The position numbers and the translations under genes are program-made. The notes beneath the pieces were generated by a model. The model saw nothing but the letters and a program-made list of their open reading frames with translations, was not told the DNA's origin and made no database searches. Positions 14,579 through 22,897 of a DNA stretch of 60,066 nt are shown piece after piece; position 1 is the first letter of the stretch, and each line of letters opens with the position of its first letter. Source of the stretch: Paenibacillus chibensis (lineage in GTDB: Bacteria > Bacillota > Bacilli > Paenibacillales > Paenibacillaceae); NCBI RefSeq assembly GCF_004001045.1, contig NZ_BIMK01000043.1:1-60066 (forward strand). The letters run 5' to 3'.

Positions 14579-15388
14579 CTATAAACGATATTGAATGATC
14601 ACGAGCACAAGCAGCAGCACCGTTTCGATGCCCTCGTTCAGCGCGCCGTAGGTATCGCCGGTCAGTCCGCCGAGCTTGCCGGTCATTCGGCGCGCCGCCC
14701 AGGTTCCGATCCCCCAGGCTGCAAGCGGCAGCAGCAGCCATGACAGACCGGCCTGCAGCAGGCTGAAGTCTCCAATGCCAAGCAGCGGGAACACTGCCGC
14801 TGCCGCTGCCGTCCAGATCGCAGCACCCGGCACTGCTGCCAGACTGTGGCGCTTCTGCATACCGTTAAAGTTCTGCCCGGCCAGACCTTCTTTGCCCCTG
14901 GCCATCGGCCAGGAGGCCATGGCGTGCACCATGAACCAGCGGCTCCAGATCGGCGGCAGCAGTAGTAGCAGAGGCGGCCAGCCGCCGGTCAGCAGGGAGT
15001 ATATCAGCGACAGCTTCAGCAGCAGAAGAAGCACGCAGGCCAGCACGCCCATGGCGCCCACACGGCTGTCCTTCATGATCTCCAGCATCTTCTCCCTCGA
15101 TCTGTAGCTAAGCAGCCCATCTGCGGTATCCATCCATCCGTCCAGATGCAGGCCGCCTGTCAAAGCGACCCACAGCGCAAGAATCAGCGCCGCCGCCGGC
15201 AGCGGCGGCAGCAGGTACGACGCTGCGGCGGCAAAGCACCATACCGCGGCGCCTATGGCCGCGCCTACCAGCGGATAGAAGCGCGTGCTCCGCCGGAACA
15301 GCTCCGGCGAGTAATCCAGCTGCACCTTGACGGGAAAACGCGATAAAAATTGAAAGGCGGCGGCAACCGACTGCATGCGCGGATTCAT
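14579..15388 (-). CDS. cobS: adenosylcobinamide-GDP ribazoletransferase CobS
   Basis: The 269-aa membrane enzyme joins adenosylcobinamide-GDP with alpha-ribazole (phosphate), the last assembly step of cobalamin. FLSRFPV near the N-terminus, GGLHLDGWMDTADGLLS at about 78-94 and the late GDTYGALNE are CobS signatures; the Asp residues bind metal. Several hydrophobic helices match its known membrane location. The ATG overlaps the cobU stop (ATGA), so the two are translationally coupled. The region is Leu/Ala-rich with high GC. Confidence 0.95.
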   Translation of the reverse strand: MNPRMQSVAAAFQFLSRFPVKVQLDYSPELFRRSTRFYPLVGAAIGAAVWCFAAAASYLLPPLPAAALILALWVALTGGLHLDGWMDTADGLLSYRSREKMLEIMKDSRVGAMGVLACVLLLLLKLSLIYSLLTGGWPPLLLLLPPIWSRWFMVHAMASWPMARGKEGLAGQNFNGMQKRHSLAAVPGAAIWTAAAAAVFPLLGIGDFSLLQAGLSWLLLPLAAWGIGTWAARRMTGKLGGLTGDTYGALNEGIETVLLLVLVIIQYRL

Positions 15389-15942
15389 AGCTTATACTCC
15401 CTGCTCTTCAGCTCGATGGGGATGCCCGCAGTCACGAGAAACACCTGGCTGCTCACGCGCGCCACCGCTTGGTTCAGAATCCCGGCGTAATCACGGAACA
15501 GCCGCCCGAGCGCATACTCCGGCACGATGCCGTCGCCGACCTCATTGGTCACGAGCACTAGCGTGCCCGAATATTGCTGTATTTGCTCCACCAGGGAATC
15601 GATCGCTTCGCGGATGCGCTGCTCCCGGTCCGGCTCGCCTTCCACCATCAATATCACATTGGACAGCCATAAGGTCAGACAGTCCACCAGCACCGCAGGC
15701 GCTTCCGGCTCGGCATGCCAGGACGCCAGCAGCTCCGCGAGTTCCACCGGCTCTTCAACCGTTCGCCAGGCGAAATCCGCCCGGCTTCGCTGCTCCCGAT
15801 GCAGGGCGATCCGCTCCTTCATCTCCTGGTCGAAAGCCTGCGCTGTCGCCACGTACACGGCATGCTTCGCATGGGCCATGATCCACCGCTCCGCGAAGGA
15901 GCTCTTTCCGCTTCTGGCTCCGCCCGTAACGAGGATGCTCAT
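15385..15942 (-). CDS. cobU: adenosylcobinamide kinase / guanylyltransferase CobU
   Basis: The 185-aa bifunctional enzyme phosphorylates adenosylcobinamide and then transfers GMP to it. The P-loop GGARSGKSSFAE is at the N-terminus, VYVATAQAFDQEM follows, LVDCLTLWLSN and VTNEVGDGIVPE are the other conserved family blocks. The guanylylated histidine expected in the region after ATAQ is probably the one in RIALHREQR. The start overlaps the cobT stop (ATGA); upstream codons in the same frame are inside cobT. It sits between cobT and cobS in the operon. Confidence 0.95.
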   Translation of the reverse strand: MSILVTGGARSGKSSFAERWIMAHAKHAVYVATAQAFDQEMKERIALHREQRSRADFAWRTVEEPVELAELLASWHAEPEAPAVLVDCLTLWLSNVILMVEGEPDREQRIREAIDSLVEQIQQYSGTLVLVTNEVGDGIVPEYALGRLFRDYAGILNQAVARVSSQVFLVTAGIPIELKSREYKL

Positions 15943-17009
15943 GGCTGCTCCGCTGCTCCGCTTCCGGAGATGCCTGCGCTCTCGAACGTCGCCATCTCGC
16001 TGACGATGCGGCAAGCCGCATCCACCAGCGTCAGGCCGAGCACGCCGCCGGTGCCCTCGCCGATGCGCATGTCCAAATCCAGACCCGGACGCAGGTCCAG
16101 CACCTGCAGCAGCTGCCGGTGGCCCTGCTCATGGGACGCATGGGACGCGATCATAAACGCCGCCGCTTCAGGCGAAATGGCCCGCGCCAGCAGCGCCGCC
16201 GCGCTTGAAATAAATCCGTCGATCATCACCGGGCAGCGGTTTGCCGCGGCACCCAGAATGACGCCTGTCAAGCCGCCGATTTCAAGTCCTCCGACCTTCG
16301 CGAGCACATCGATTGGATCGGACGCATCCGGCGCGTTTAATTCCAGTGCCCGTTCGATAACGGAAACTTTATGCTTCAACCGCTCGTCATCCAGTCCCGT
16401 CCCCCGACCTGCCGCATCCCGCGGCTCCGTGTTGGTCAGGGCGCACATGACGGCCGCGCTCGCGGTCGTATTCCCGATGCCCATCTCCCCTGTGACGAAT
16501 ATGCTTACGCCGCGCTGCACCGCTTCCTCTACGATTCGGATGCCGGTCTCGATAGAGAGCTCCGCTTCTTCGCGCGTCATGGCTGGACCCTTGGCCATAT
16601 TTGCCGTGCCGCAGCGGATCTTGCGGGAGAGCAAGCTGGGATGCGCAAGGTCGTTATTCACGCCGATATCCACGCACACCACTTCGGCTCCGGCCTGCCG
16701 TGCCAGCACGTTAACCGCCGCGCCGCCGGACAGGAAATTATAGATCATTTGCGTCGTCACTTCCTGCGGAAAGGCGCTGACGCCTTCCTCGCAGACCCCG
16801 TGGTCTGCGGCCATGACGATGACTTCTCTTTTCGGAAAAGAAGGCTTGAGGTCCCCCGTGATCCCCGCCAGCTGCACGGCCAGCGATTCCAGCTTCCCAA
16901 GCGCGCCGGGAGGAACCGTCAGATTGCCGATATGCGAAGCTTCCGCGCGGGAAGCCTCGATGTCGAGCCCGGTGATGCGTTCAACGTATTGTTCCAAAAA
17001 TGAATTCAT
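15939..17009 (-). CDS. cobT: nicotinate-nucleotide:dimethylbenzimidazole phosphoribosyltransferase CobT
   Basis: The 356-aa enzyme makes alpha-ribazole phosphate by moving ribose phosphate from nicotinate mononucleotide to the lower-ligand base. Recognisable blocks are PPGALGKLE, VMAADHGV, FLSGGAAVN, EMGIGNTT and near the end RIGEGTGG, whose Glu is the catalytic base in the Salmonella enzyme. Start at 17009: GGGAGG 7 nt upstream; the frame's first ATG lies further up without a good site. It is 38 nt behind btuD and overlaps cobU. Confidence 0.95.
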   Translation of the reverse strand: MNSFLEQYVERITGLDIEASRAEASHIGNLTVPPGALGKLESLAVQLAGITGDLKPSFPKREVIVMAADHGVCEEGVSAFPQEVTTQMIYNFLSGGAAVNVLARQAGAEVVCVDIGVNNDLAHPSLLSRKIRCGTANMAKGPAMTREEAELSIETGIRIVEEAVQRGVSIFVTGEMGIGNTTASAAVMCALTNTEPRDAAGRGTGLDDERLKHKVSVIERALELNAPDASDPIDVLAKVGGLEIGGLTGVILGAAANRCPVMIDGFISSAAALLARAISPEAAAFMIASHASHEQGHRQLLQVLDLRPGLDLDMRIGEGTGGVLGLTLVDAACRIVSEMATFESAGISGSGAAEQP

Positions 17010-17047
17010 AATCTTCCTCCCTAGTTCGATGCATTCTATCAATCCTA

Positions 17048-17830
17048 TTATAACGGCTTCCTTGATAAAAGCACCTGCGGCACGCCGCTTGCGGGATGCG
17101 GCACCACGACCGGCTCCACCTCGTATACGAGCCGGATGCGCTCCGCCGTCAGCATTTCCTGCGGCGTGCCCATGCCGACCGCCCGCCCGTCCCGGAGGAC
17201 GAGGAGCTTGTCGCAGTACTGGGCTGCCAGATTCAGATCATGAAGGACGGCGATGACCGTAATTCCCGCCTCCCTCCGCCAGTCCGCCACCAGCTCCATA
17301 AACTGCTGCTGGTAGCGGATGTCGAGAAACGTGGTCGGTTCATCCAGCAGCAAAATTTGTGGCTCCTGGGCCATGACTTGCCCCAGCGCCACCCGCTGCC
17401 GCTGTCCCCCGCTCAGCTCGTCGAGCGGGCGATCGGCTAGCTCCTGCAGTTCCAGCTTCTCCATGATGCCGTCGATCAATGTGTCGGCATCGTCCTTGGC
17501 GTCCCGCCCGAGCCAGTCCAGATAAGGATAGCGCCCCATCTCAAGCACTTCCCGGACCGGATAATGAATAGGCGCAATGCCTTCCTGCTGCAGCACCGCC
17601 ATCATACGCGAGAGCTCTTTGCGGCTGTAGGCAGTGACATGTTTGCCGCTGATGGTAATCGTCCCCGAGCTCGCAGACTCGACGCCGGACAAGAGACGCA
17701 TCAGCGTTGACTTGCCGCTGCCGTTCGGCCCGATGATCCCCCACCACTCGCCTTCCCCAATGGTCCAGTTCAGACGGCTCAAGGCCGTCATGCCATGAAA
17801 CTGCTTGGATGCATCCGATACCTCGATCAC
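17048..17830 (-). CDS. btuD: cobalamin ABC transporter ATPase
   Basis: The 260-aa cytosolic ATPase has Walker A GPNGSGKST, Q-loop VLQQEG, signature LSGGQRQRVALGQ, Walker B ILLLDEPTTFLD and the H-loop HDLNLAA, all intact. It belongs to the FecE/BtuD type that drives uptake of siderophores or B12. The start is a GTG at 17830 overlapping the permease stop (GTGA), with GGGGAGGG upstream; the long open frame above it lies inside the permease gene. The riboswitch and the cobalamin genes downstream make corrinoids the substrate by inference. Confidence 0.92.
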   Translation of the reverse strand: MIEVSDASKQFHGMTALSRLNWTIGEGEWWGIIGPNGSGKSTLMRLLSGVESASSGTITISGKHVTAYSRKELSRMMAVLQQEGIAPIHYPVREVLEMGRYPYLDWLGRDAKDDADTLIDGIMEKLELQELADRPLDELSGGQRQRVALGQVMAQEPQILLLDEPTTFLDIRYQQQFMELVADWRREAGITVIAVLHDLNLAAQYCDKLLVLRDGRAVGMGTPQEMLTAERIRLVYEVEPVVVPHPASGVPQVLLSRKPL

Positions 17831-18873
17831 GAGATTCTCCCTCCCCGCTGTTTCTTGCTGCGGTACAGCAGATAGCCGAAGAACGGCGCGCCGACGAATG
17901 CGGTCACGACGCCCAGCGGAATTTCGGTCGGAGCGAGCACGGACCGCGCAAGCGTGTCCGCCCATACCATGAAGATGCCGCCGCCGATCGCCGAGAGCGG
18001 TACGATATACCGGTAATCAGGACCGGTGATCAGCCGGATGACATGCGGGATTACGAGTCCCACGAAACCGATAACGCCGGCCATCGACACCGCCGCCGCC
18101 GTGAGCAGCGTGCTGACCAGAAGCACCGTAATTTTGAGTCCTTCCACGTTCACGCCCAGATGCGCCGCCTGCCGCTCCCCTAGAGACAGCAGGTTTAAAG
18201 AACGGGCCCGGCTCCAAATGATTGCGAATCCCACCAGAAAATACGGCAAAAGGATGGCCGTATACGACCATCCACGCAGGCTTAAGCTGCCCATTGTCCA
18301 GTATAAAATTTCGTTGACCGTCCGCTTGGACATCGCCGTCAGGAACGAGACGACCGCCCCGAGAAACGACTGCATCACGACGCCCGAAAGAATCAGGCTG
18401 TTCGTCGGGATTTTGCCCCGCTCGCGGGCCAGCGCCATCACGCCCCATAGCGTCAATGAACCGGTCACAAAAGCGAGCGCAGGCAGCGTCCATGCTCCTA
18501 GCAGAGAATACTGCAGCCCGTAATAGATGAGCATCGACGCGCCGACCGCCGACCCGGAGGATACGCCGAGCGTGAACGGATCGGCGAGCGGATTGCGCAG
18601 CACGCCTTGAAACCCGGAGCCGGCGACCGCAAGCGACGCGCCGACCAGCATGCCCAGCAGCACGCGGGGCAGCCGTACTTTGATGATGATTTGTTCAAAG
18701 GAAGGATTCCATGTCGGATGAATCGCATCCCCGATCCATGGCAGCCGGTGCAGCACGATCAAGGCAATATCCTTGACCGGCAGCGCGACCGAGCCGATCC
18801 CCAGACAGATCAGCAGGGTCAGCACCAGCAGCACGATGCCGATCCCTCCGTAACCTGCCAGCTTTTTGCTCAT
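17827..18873 (-). CDS. btuC: cobalamin ABC transporter permease (FecCD family)
   Basis: The 348-aa inner-membrane permease has about ten hydrophobic helices. Family markers are VRLPRVLLGMLVGASLAVAG, GFQGVLRNPLADP, LGVSSGSAVGA and the coupling-helix region IGFVGLVIPHVIR. It forms the channel of the importer with the ATPase at 17048 and the binding protein at 18873. Its ATG shares one base with the btuF stop codon (TAATG), so translation is coupled. FecCD proteins also carry siderophores; the cobalamin call rests on operon context. Confidence 0.92.
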   Translation of the reverse strand: MSKKLAGYGGIGIVLLVLTLLICLGIGSVALPVKDIALIVLHRLPWIGDAIHPTWNPSFEQIIIKVRLPRVLLGMLVGASLAVAGSGFQGVLRNPLADPFTLGVSSGSAVGASMLIYYGLQYSLLGAWTLPALAFVTGSLTLWGVMALARERGKIPTNSLILSGVVMQSFLGAVVSFLTAMSKRTVNEILYWTMGSLSLRGWSYTAILLPYFLVGFAIIWSRARSLNLLSLGERQAAHLGVNVEGLKITVLLVSTLLTAAAVSMAGVIGFVGLVIPHVIRLITGPDYRYIVPLSAIGGGIFMVWADTLARSVLAPTEIPLGVVTAFVGAPFFGYLLYRSKKQRGGRIS

Positions 18874-19880
18874 TATTTGAACAGGTCCGGATAAATCGCT
18901 TTGGCGACTTCCTGAAGTCCTTGCGTGACGCGCGGACCCGGACGGCTCAGCAGATTGTCATCCAATCCGATGACCGCTCCGTTCTTCACGGCTGTAATCT
19001 GGTCCCAGCCGCTGCGGCCTTTGATGATGTCGCCCAGGCCTTTTTTGGTTTTGTCGTCAATGACGCTCTTTGCATACAAGATCACGTCAGGGTTATCCTT
19101 GATGATCTTCTCTTCGCTGATTTCGCTCCAACCCTGCGTATCGGATGCCACGTTGATGCCGCCGGCGAGGCTGATGAGCTCATCCATGAACTCGCCTTTG
19201 CCTACGGTCCAGCCTGGGGAGAACTCGATATATACTTTTTTCTTCTGATCGTCGCTTAAGGATTTGACCGCTTCCACGACCGCGCTTTCCTCTGCTTTCA
19301 TTTGGTCGACAACTTTTTTCGCTTCAGCCTGGTGATCCGTGATTTGCCCGTAAGTTTCGATGTTTTTGATAACATCGTCCACGTTCTTCGGATCGGTCTT
19401 GAAAATCGGAATGCTGAGCTCGCGCAGCTTCTTCACCGCTTCTTCGCTCATGGAGATGCCCGTGAATACAACGTCAGGCTGCGCCGCGATGATGGCTTCC
19501 TCGTTCGGCTTCATGATCCCGCCCATTTTCGGCTTGGACTTGGCCGTTTCCGGGTAGTCGTCATAGTCGGATACGCCTACGATTTCATTATCCAGCCCGA
19601 TGGCGAAGAGGGCTTCCGTCTCTGCCGGAGACACGGATACGATATGCTTAGGCGCTTCCTTAAACGTAAAGGATTGTCCGGTCGCATCCTGCAGCGTTAA
19701 CGGGTATGTTGTTTTCAGGCTCTCTGCCGCAGCCGGCTGCGTGTTCTCCTGTTTCGATGTCTCCGGCTGCGTTGCCGCCGAATTATCTTTGGTATTGTTG
19801 CCGCAAGCCGCAAGCGATAACGCGAGCAACAGCGCCGCAATTCCGGTGGACCATCTTTTTACTGGCGATTTCAAGTTCAT
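18873..19880 (-). CDS. btuF: corrinoid-binding lipoprotein of ABC importer
   Basis: The 335-aa protein has a signal peptide and lipobox SLAACGNN, then a Ser/Thr/Gln/Glu linker and a two-lobed Fec-type periplasmic-binding-protein fold (PKHIVSVSPAETEALFAIGL, then DVVFTGISMSEEAV). It captures corrinoids outside the membrane and hands them to the permease. The start at 19880 (MNLKSP) has AGGAG about 11 nt upstream. It is the first gene of the riboswitch-controlled transcript. Length and fold are normal for BtuF-like proteins of Gram-positives. Confidence 0.92.
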   Translation of the reverse strand: MNLKSPVKRWSTGIAALLLALSLAACGNNTKDNSAATQPETSKQENTQPAAAESLKTTYPLTLQDATGQSFTFKEAPKHIVSVSPAETEALFAIGLDNEIVGVSDYDDYPETAKSKPKMGGIMKPNEEAIIAAQPDVVFTGISMSEEAVKKLRELSIPIFKTDPKNVDDVIKNIETYGQITDHQAEAKKVVDQMKAEESAVVEAVKSLSDDQKKKVYIEFSPGWTVGKGEFMDELISLAGGINVASDTQGWSEISEEKIIKDNPDVILYAKSVIDDKTKKGLGDIIKGRSGWDQITAVKNGAVIGLDDNLLSRPGPRVTQGLQEVAKAIYPDLFK

Positions 19881-20026
19881 TTTCTCGTTCTCTCCTCTTT
19901 TTGTCTCGTTTTCTGTTACGTAAAAGAGGCCTGGCGAATGGGTTCTACATGAATATGGCTTGACGGAAGACATCAAGGGATAACCAAACGACTATAATGA
20001 AAGGCCATAGCACGTCTTTTTCCCAA

Positions 20027-20060
20027 TAAAAAACCCCGGTTCTTGAAAAAAGAACCAGGG
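20027..20060 (-). terminator. regulatory terminator in the btuF leader
   Basis: Minus-strand CCCTGGTTCTT pairs with AAGAACCGGGG, followed by a T run, about 150 nt before the btuF start and 130 nt after the riboswitch. Just before its stem lies ACGTAATCC, complementary to GGATTACGT upstream (minus-strand copies at 20154-20162 and 20059-20067), so an alternative long-range helix may compete with the terminator. It probably executes B12-dependent attenuation. Confidence 0.75.
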
Positions 20061-20189
20061 ATTACGTCTGCTCGGACCTTGGCGGCAGCAAACCGCGGAC
20101 AGGCCGGCGCCGAATCTCGCGTTGAATCACGCTGCATACAACAAGGCGCTAGAACGTAATCCTTTCCTCGAAGGACCGTCAGTATTCTC

Positions 20190-20380
20190 ATGAGGCAGGT
20201 CTCCTGACTTACAGGCTTGGGCCATATCACCCCGGCCTTCCCATTCTGCCTTTAAGGCGGAACAGTGGCTTATCGGGGCATACCTGTTTTACAGTGGCGG
20301 GACCGTGCCGGATTTGCACCGGCTTCCCTTTTCACCCGGATTCAACAATACGGCAGCAGCCGTATCCGGGACCTCATCAG
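20190..20380 (-). ncRNA. cobalamin riboswitch
   Basis: On the minus strand the conserved B12-box region GCCGGTGCAAATCCGGC, GGTCCCGCCACTGT and the 3' AAGTCAGGAGACCTGCC are all present in the right order, framed by a closing stem (CTGATGAGG with CCTCATGAG). Size of about 190 nt is normal. It binds adenosylcobalamin and lowers expression of the btuF-btuC-btuD-cobT-cobU-cobS-cobQ transcript, most likely through the terminator at 20027-20060. Confidence 0.96.
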
Positions 20381-20425
20381 TATCATTATTCACTTATTTT
20401 CCAGGCAATGCATCTCTAGCTCTTG

Positions 20426-20454
20426 ATTATAGGTGAAAATATCATTCCTTACAA
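20426..20454 (-). promoter_or_regulatory. promoter of the riboswitch transcript, with overlapping palindrome
   Basis: Minus-strand TTGTAA (20449-20454), a 17-nt spacer and TATAAT (20426-20431) make a strong vegetative promoter ending about 45 nt before the riboswitch. A perfect 8-bp inverted repeat ATATCATT/AATGATAT (20439-20460) covers the -35 box. Confidence 0.8.
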
Positions 20455-20484
20455 TGATATCTTTCCCGGATAAAAAGAAAGAGA

Positions 20485-20505
20485 GGAGCATGCGCATCCG
20501 CTCCC
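20485..20505 (-). terminator. weak terminator after cobC
   Basis: Minus-strand GGAGC pairs with GCTCC over a 10-nt loop and is followed by a T/C-rich tract. It would separate the cobD-cbiZ-cbiB-cobC transcript from the riboswitch unit only partly. Confidence 0.4.
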
Positions 20506-20534
20506 CGTGCATCCGGAGGATCTATTTCATGGCC

Positions 20535-21161
20535 TTACAGGATGCGCAGCTCCGCACCGGTCCAGCTTTCTTCCCGCTGCTCCAACGTCAACCCGAGCAA
20601 TTGCCCCGGCCCCGCCTCGATCTCCCAGAAGGCCAAGCCTGACACGAGCTGAGTCGCGATCTGGCGGATGACGCCGCCATGGGCTACCGCCAGTACGTTC
20701 GTTGAAAAAGAAGGCGGTTCCGGTTGAGTAACCTCCGATGATGGCAGCATCCGCCCGAGAAAAGCCGCGATTCTTCCTTCAAAGGAAGCCCATGCCTCTC
20801 CTTCCGGCGGCGTCACCTGCTGCGGATCGTCAAGCCATTGCCTGTATAAAGCTGTATCCTTCAGCTGGTCATAGGTATGCCCTTCCCAGGCTCCGAAATC
20901 CATCTCACGCAGTGCCCTGTCATAGATAGCCCCAGCTGCAAGATCCGGTCGTACGGCATTCAGGCTTTCGCGGCAGCGCGCTAGATCGCTGCAATACACG
21001 CGGTCGAAATTCATGCCGATCAGCTTGGCCTGAGCCGATGTCAGTTCCTCTCGCCCTCGCGGACTCAGACTCAAATCCGTGTGTCCCAAATATCGCTTCT
21101 GCTCGTTCCAGAGCGTGGAGCCGTGTCTCATAAGGACAAGGTTCATCCGCCTTATGTCCAT
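20535..21161 (-). CDS. cobC: histidine phosphatase, alpha-ribazole phosphatase type CobC
   Basis: The 208-aa enzyme has the phosphohistidine motif LVLMRHGSTLWNEQ at the N-terminus, the second catalytic block ALREMDFGAWEG and the late histidine in VAHGGVIRQ. This is the phosphoglycerate-mutase-like fold; in cobalamin clusters it removes the 5' phosphate from alpha-ribazole phosphate or adenosylcobalamin phosphate. The start at 21161 is preceded by GGGGAGCGGGGGG and overlaps the cbiB end by 10 nt. The role is assigned mainly by neighbours, as the fold is generic. Confidence 0.85.
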   Translation of the reverse strand: MDIRRMNLVLMRHGSTLWNEQKRYLGHTDLSLSPRGREELTSAQAKLIGMNFDRVYCSDLARCRESLNAVRPDLAAGAIYDRALREMDFGAWEGHTYDQLKDTALYRQWLDDPQQVTPPEGEAWASFEGRIAAFLGRMLPSSEVTQPEPPSFSTNVLAVAHGGVIRQIATQLVSGLAFWEIEAGPGQLLGLTLEQREESWTGAELRIL

Positions 21162-22132
21162 AGCGTACCCCCCGCTCCCCATATCGCCAGCAGCGAAAGA
21201 ACAACGAACATGACCGAGACTGTATACAGCAGCCGGTTCGTGAGCCGGATATCCCGGGCTTCCATCGGTCTCTTCGCGTCGCCCATGTAGGCTCTGAAGG
21301 ATGAAACGCCATGGTATACATTGGTACCGCCGAGGCGGATCCCCAGCGCTCCGGCGACCGCCGATTCCGGAAAGCCGCTGTTCGGGCTTGGATGCTTCCT
21401 CGCGTCACGCCGCACCATGCGGAAGGCGCTGCGGTAATCCAGGCCCAGAAGCAGAGCGGATAGCATGAGCAGGAGCGCCGTCAGCCGTGCCGGAATCCAG
21501 TTGGCGATATCGTCCAGACGGGCTGATGCCCAGCCCAGATGAATATATTTGTCGTTTTTGTAGCCGACCATGGAGTCGAGCGTGTTCACTGCCCGGTACG
21601 CCATCGCGAGGGGCGCTCCTCCGATAAGCGCATACAGAAGCGGGGAGATCACCGCATCGACGATATTTTCGGCTACCGTTTCCACGGTTCCCCGGACCAC
21701 CTCCGGCTCATCCAGATGCGACGTTTCCCTTCCGACAATCATACCGAGGCCGCTCCGGGCAGCCGGAAGATCGCCTTGAACCAGATGCCGGTACACCTCA
21801 AGCCCGGCGTCCTTCAAGCCCTTGACGGCGATCGTCGTCGCGATGAGCACCGCTTCGGCGCCCCAGGCGAGCCACGGGTGAATCCAGCCGAGAAGCAGGA
21901 GCAGCAGCCACGTAAGGATGAAGGAGCCACCAGCTACCAGCACCGGCAGCAGAACGCCCGCTTTCTTCAAGCTTTCAGGCTGAAAGCGGCGGCGGATCCA
22001 TGCCTCCAGCCTTTTGATTGCTTTCCCCATGCCGATGACCGGATGCGGAATCCAGCGCGGATCGCCGATCAGCAGGTCGATAACGAAGGCCGCCGCCAGA
22101 ATGAGGATAGCTGTCAGCTGCGCTCCGCCCAT
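21152..22132 (-). CDS. cbiB: adenosylcobinamide-phosphate synthase CbiB
   Basis: The 326-aa membrane protein attaches the aminopropanol (phosphate) arm to adenosylcobyric acid. Family marks are DLLIGDPRWIPHPVIGMG at about 19-36, GRETSHLDEPEVVRGTVETV, NTLDSMVGYKNDKY and HPSPNSGFPESAVAGALG. It has several membrane helices. It overlaps the end of cbiZ by 19 nt and the start of cobC by 10 nt. It uses the product of CobD (cobD is the first gene of this unit). Confidence 0.95.
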   Translation of the reverse strand: MGGAQLTAILILAAAFVIDLLIGDPRWIPHPVIGMGKAIKRLEAWIRRRFQPESLKKAGVLLPVLVAGGSFILTWLLLLLLGWIHPWLAWGAEAVLIATTIAVKGLKDAGLEVYRHLVQGDLPAARSGLGMIVGRETSHLDEPEVVRGTVETVAENIVDAVISPLLYALIGGAPLAMAYRAVNTLDSMVGYKNDKYIHLGWASARLDDIANWIPARLTALLLMLSALLLGLDYRSAFRMVRRDARKHPSPNSGFPESAVAGALGIRLGGTNVYHGVSSFRAYMGDAKRPMEARDIRLTNRLLYTVSVMFVVLSLLAIWGAGGTLWT

Positions 22133-22836
22133 GCCGCAAGCAGTCCCTCCTTCACCGCGCCATACACGGTCCGGCCGATCATGGCGCCCAGATGGGTTGC
22201 CGTTCCTGCGTATTGATGCTCCACCGGATAAGCGCTGCTCTGGCTTACGCCCAACATGATCGCGTCCGATGTGGTGCCCGTTGCCAGAAGTCCGTTCTCC
22301 GCGTCGCGCACGTTGAGATCGGCAAGCGCGGCCGCCTTGGCCTCCACCGCCGTCATCAACGCATTCACCATCGCCGCCTTCGTCAGCTTGGCATCGATCA
22401 GGAGCATGATGTTCACCGTGCCAGGGCTATAGGCCGGATATGACGTACGCTCCGATCCTGCCCTTGCCGCATTGGAGGTTCCGGAGGTAACGCAGCAGAA
22501 CACCGCCGCTTCCGCATTTTTCTCCTCCATGACCGACGCATGCCGCAGCTGCACCGCCGTCAGCAGCCCGGCTGTCGTATCGATCGGATATCTCCATTCC
22601 CGCAGCCACTCGATAACGTCGCGCACGGGATCGGAGCAGTCGTAAGTCCGGTCCACGTAAATGTTCGTCATCCGCCGCAGGCGTGTTACCCCGCCGCCGT
22701 GAACGGCGCTTCCCATGGCTTCCACCATCGATGGCATTTGCAGCAGCAGATGCCGCTCTCCATGCTTCAATACAAGGCCGGGCCAAACTTCAGACTGATA
22801 ATCTGCCGTCTGCCCGTCCAAAAAAGGCGTTGCCAC
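22114..22836 (-). CDS. cbiZ: adenosylcobinamide amidohydrolase CbiZ
   Basis: The 240-aa enzyme cleaves the aminopropanol arm of (pseudo)cobinamide to cobyric acid, allowing salvaged corrinoids with foreign lower ligands to be rebuilt. Recognisable are NIYVDRTYDCSDPVRDV, AAVFCCVTSGTSNAARAG, GTVNIMLLID and ATGTTSDAIM, blocks of the CbiZ family. I prefer a GTG start at 22836 with AAAGGGGG 8 nt upstream; an ATG at 22890 right after cobD has no good site. It sits between cobD and cbiB in one operon, which supports a corrinoid-remodelling role. Confidence 0.9.
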   Translation of the reverse strand: MATPFLDGQTADYQSEVWPGLVLKHGERHLLLQMPSMVEAMGSAVHGGGVTRLRRMTNIYVDRTYDCSDPVRDVIEWLREWRYPIDTTAGLLTAVQLRHASVMEEKNAEAAVFCCVTSGTSNAARAGSERTSYPAYSPGTVNIMLLIDAKLTKAAMVNALMTAVEAKAAALADLNVRDAENGLLATGTTSDAIMLGVSQSSAYPVEHQYAGTATHLGAMIGRTVYGAVKEGLLAAWAERS

Positions 22837-22897
22837 TTTATTTTCCCCCTTTAATATCCCATGAACTGGTTCTATACTCTTCGTTATCATATTGAAT

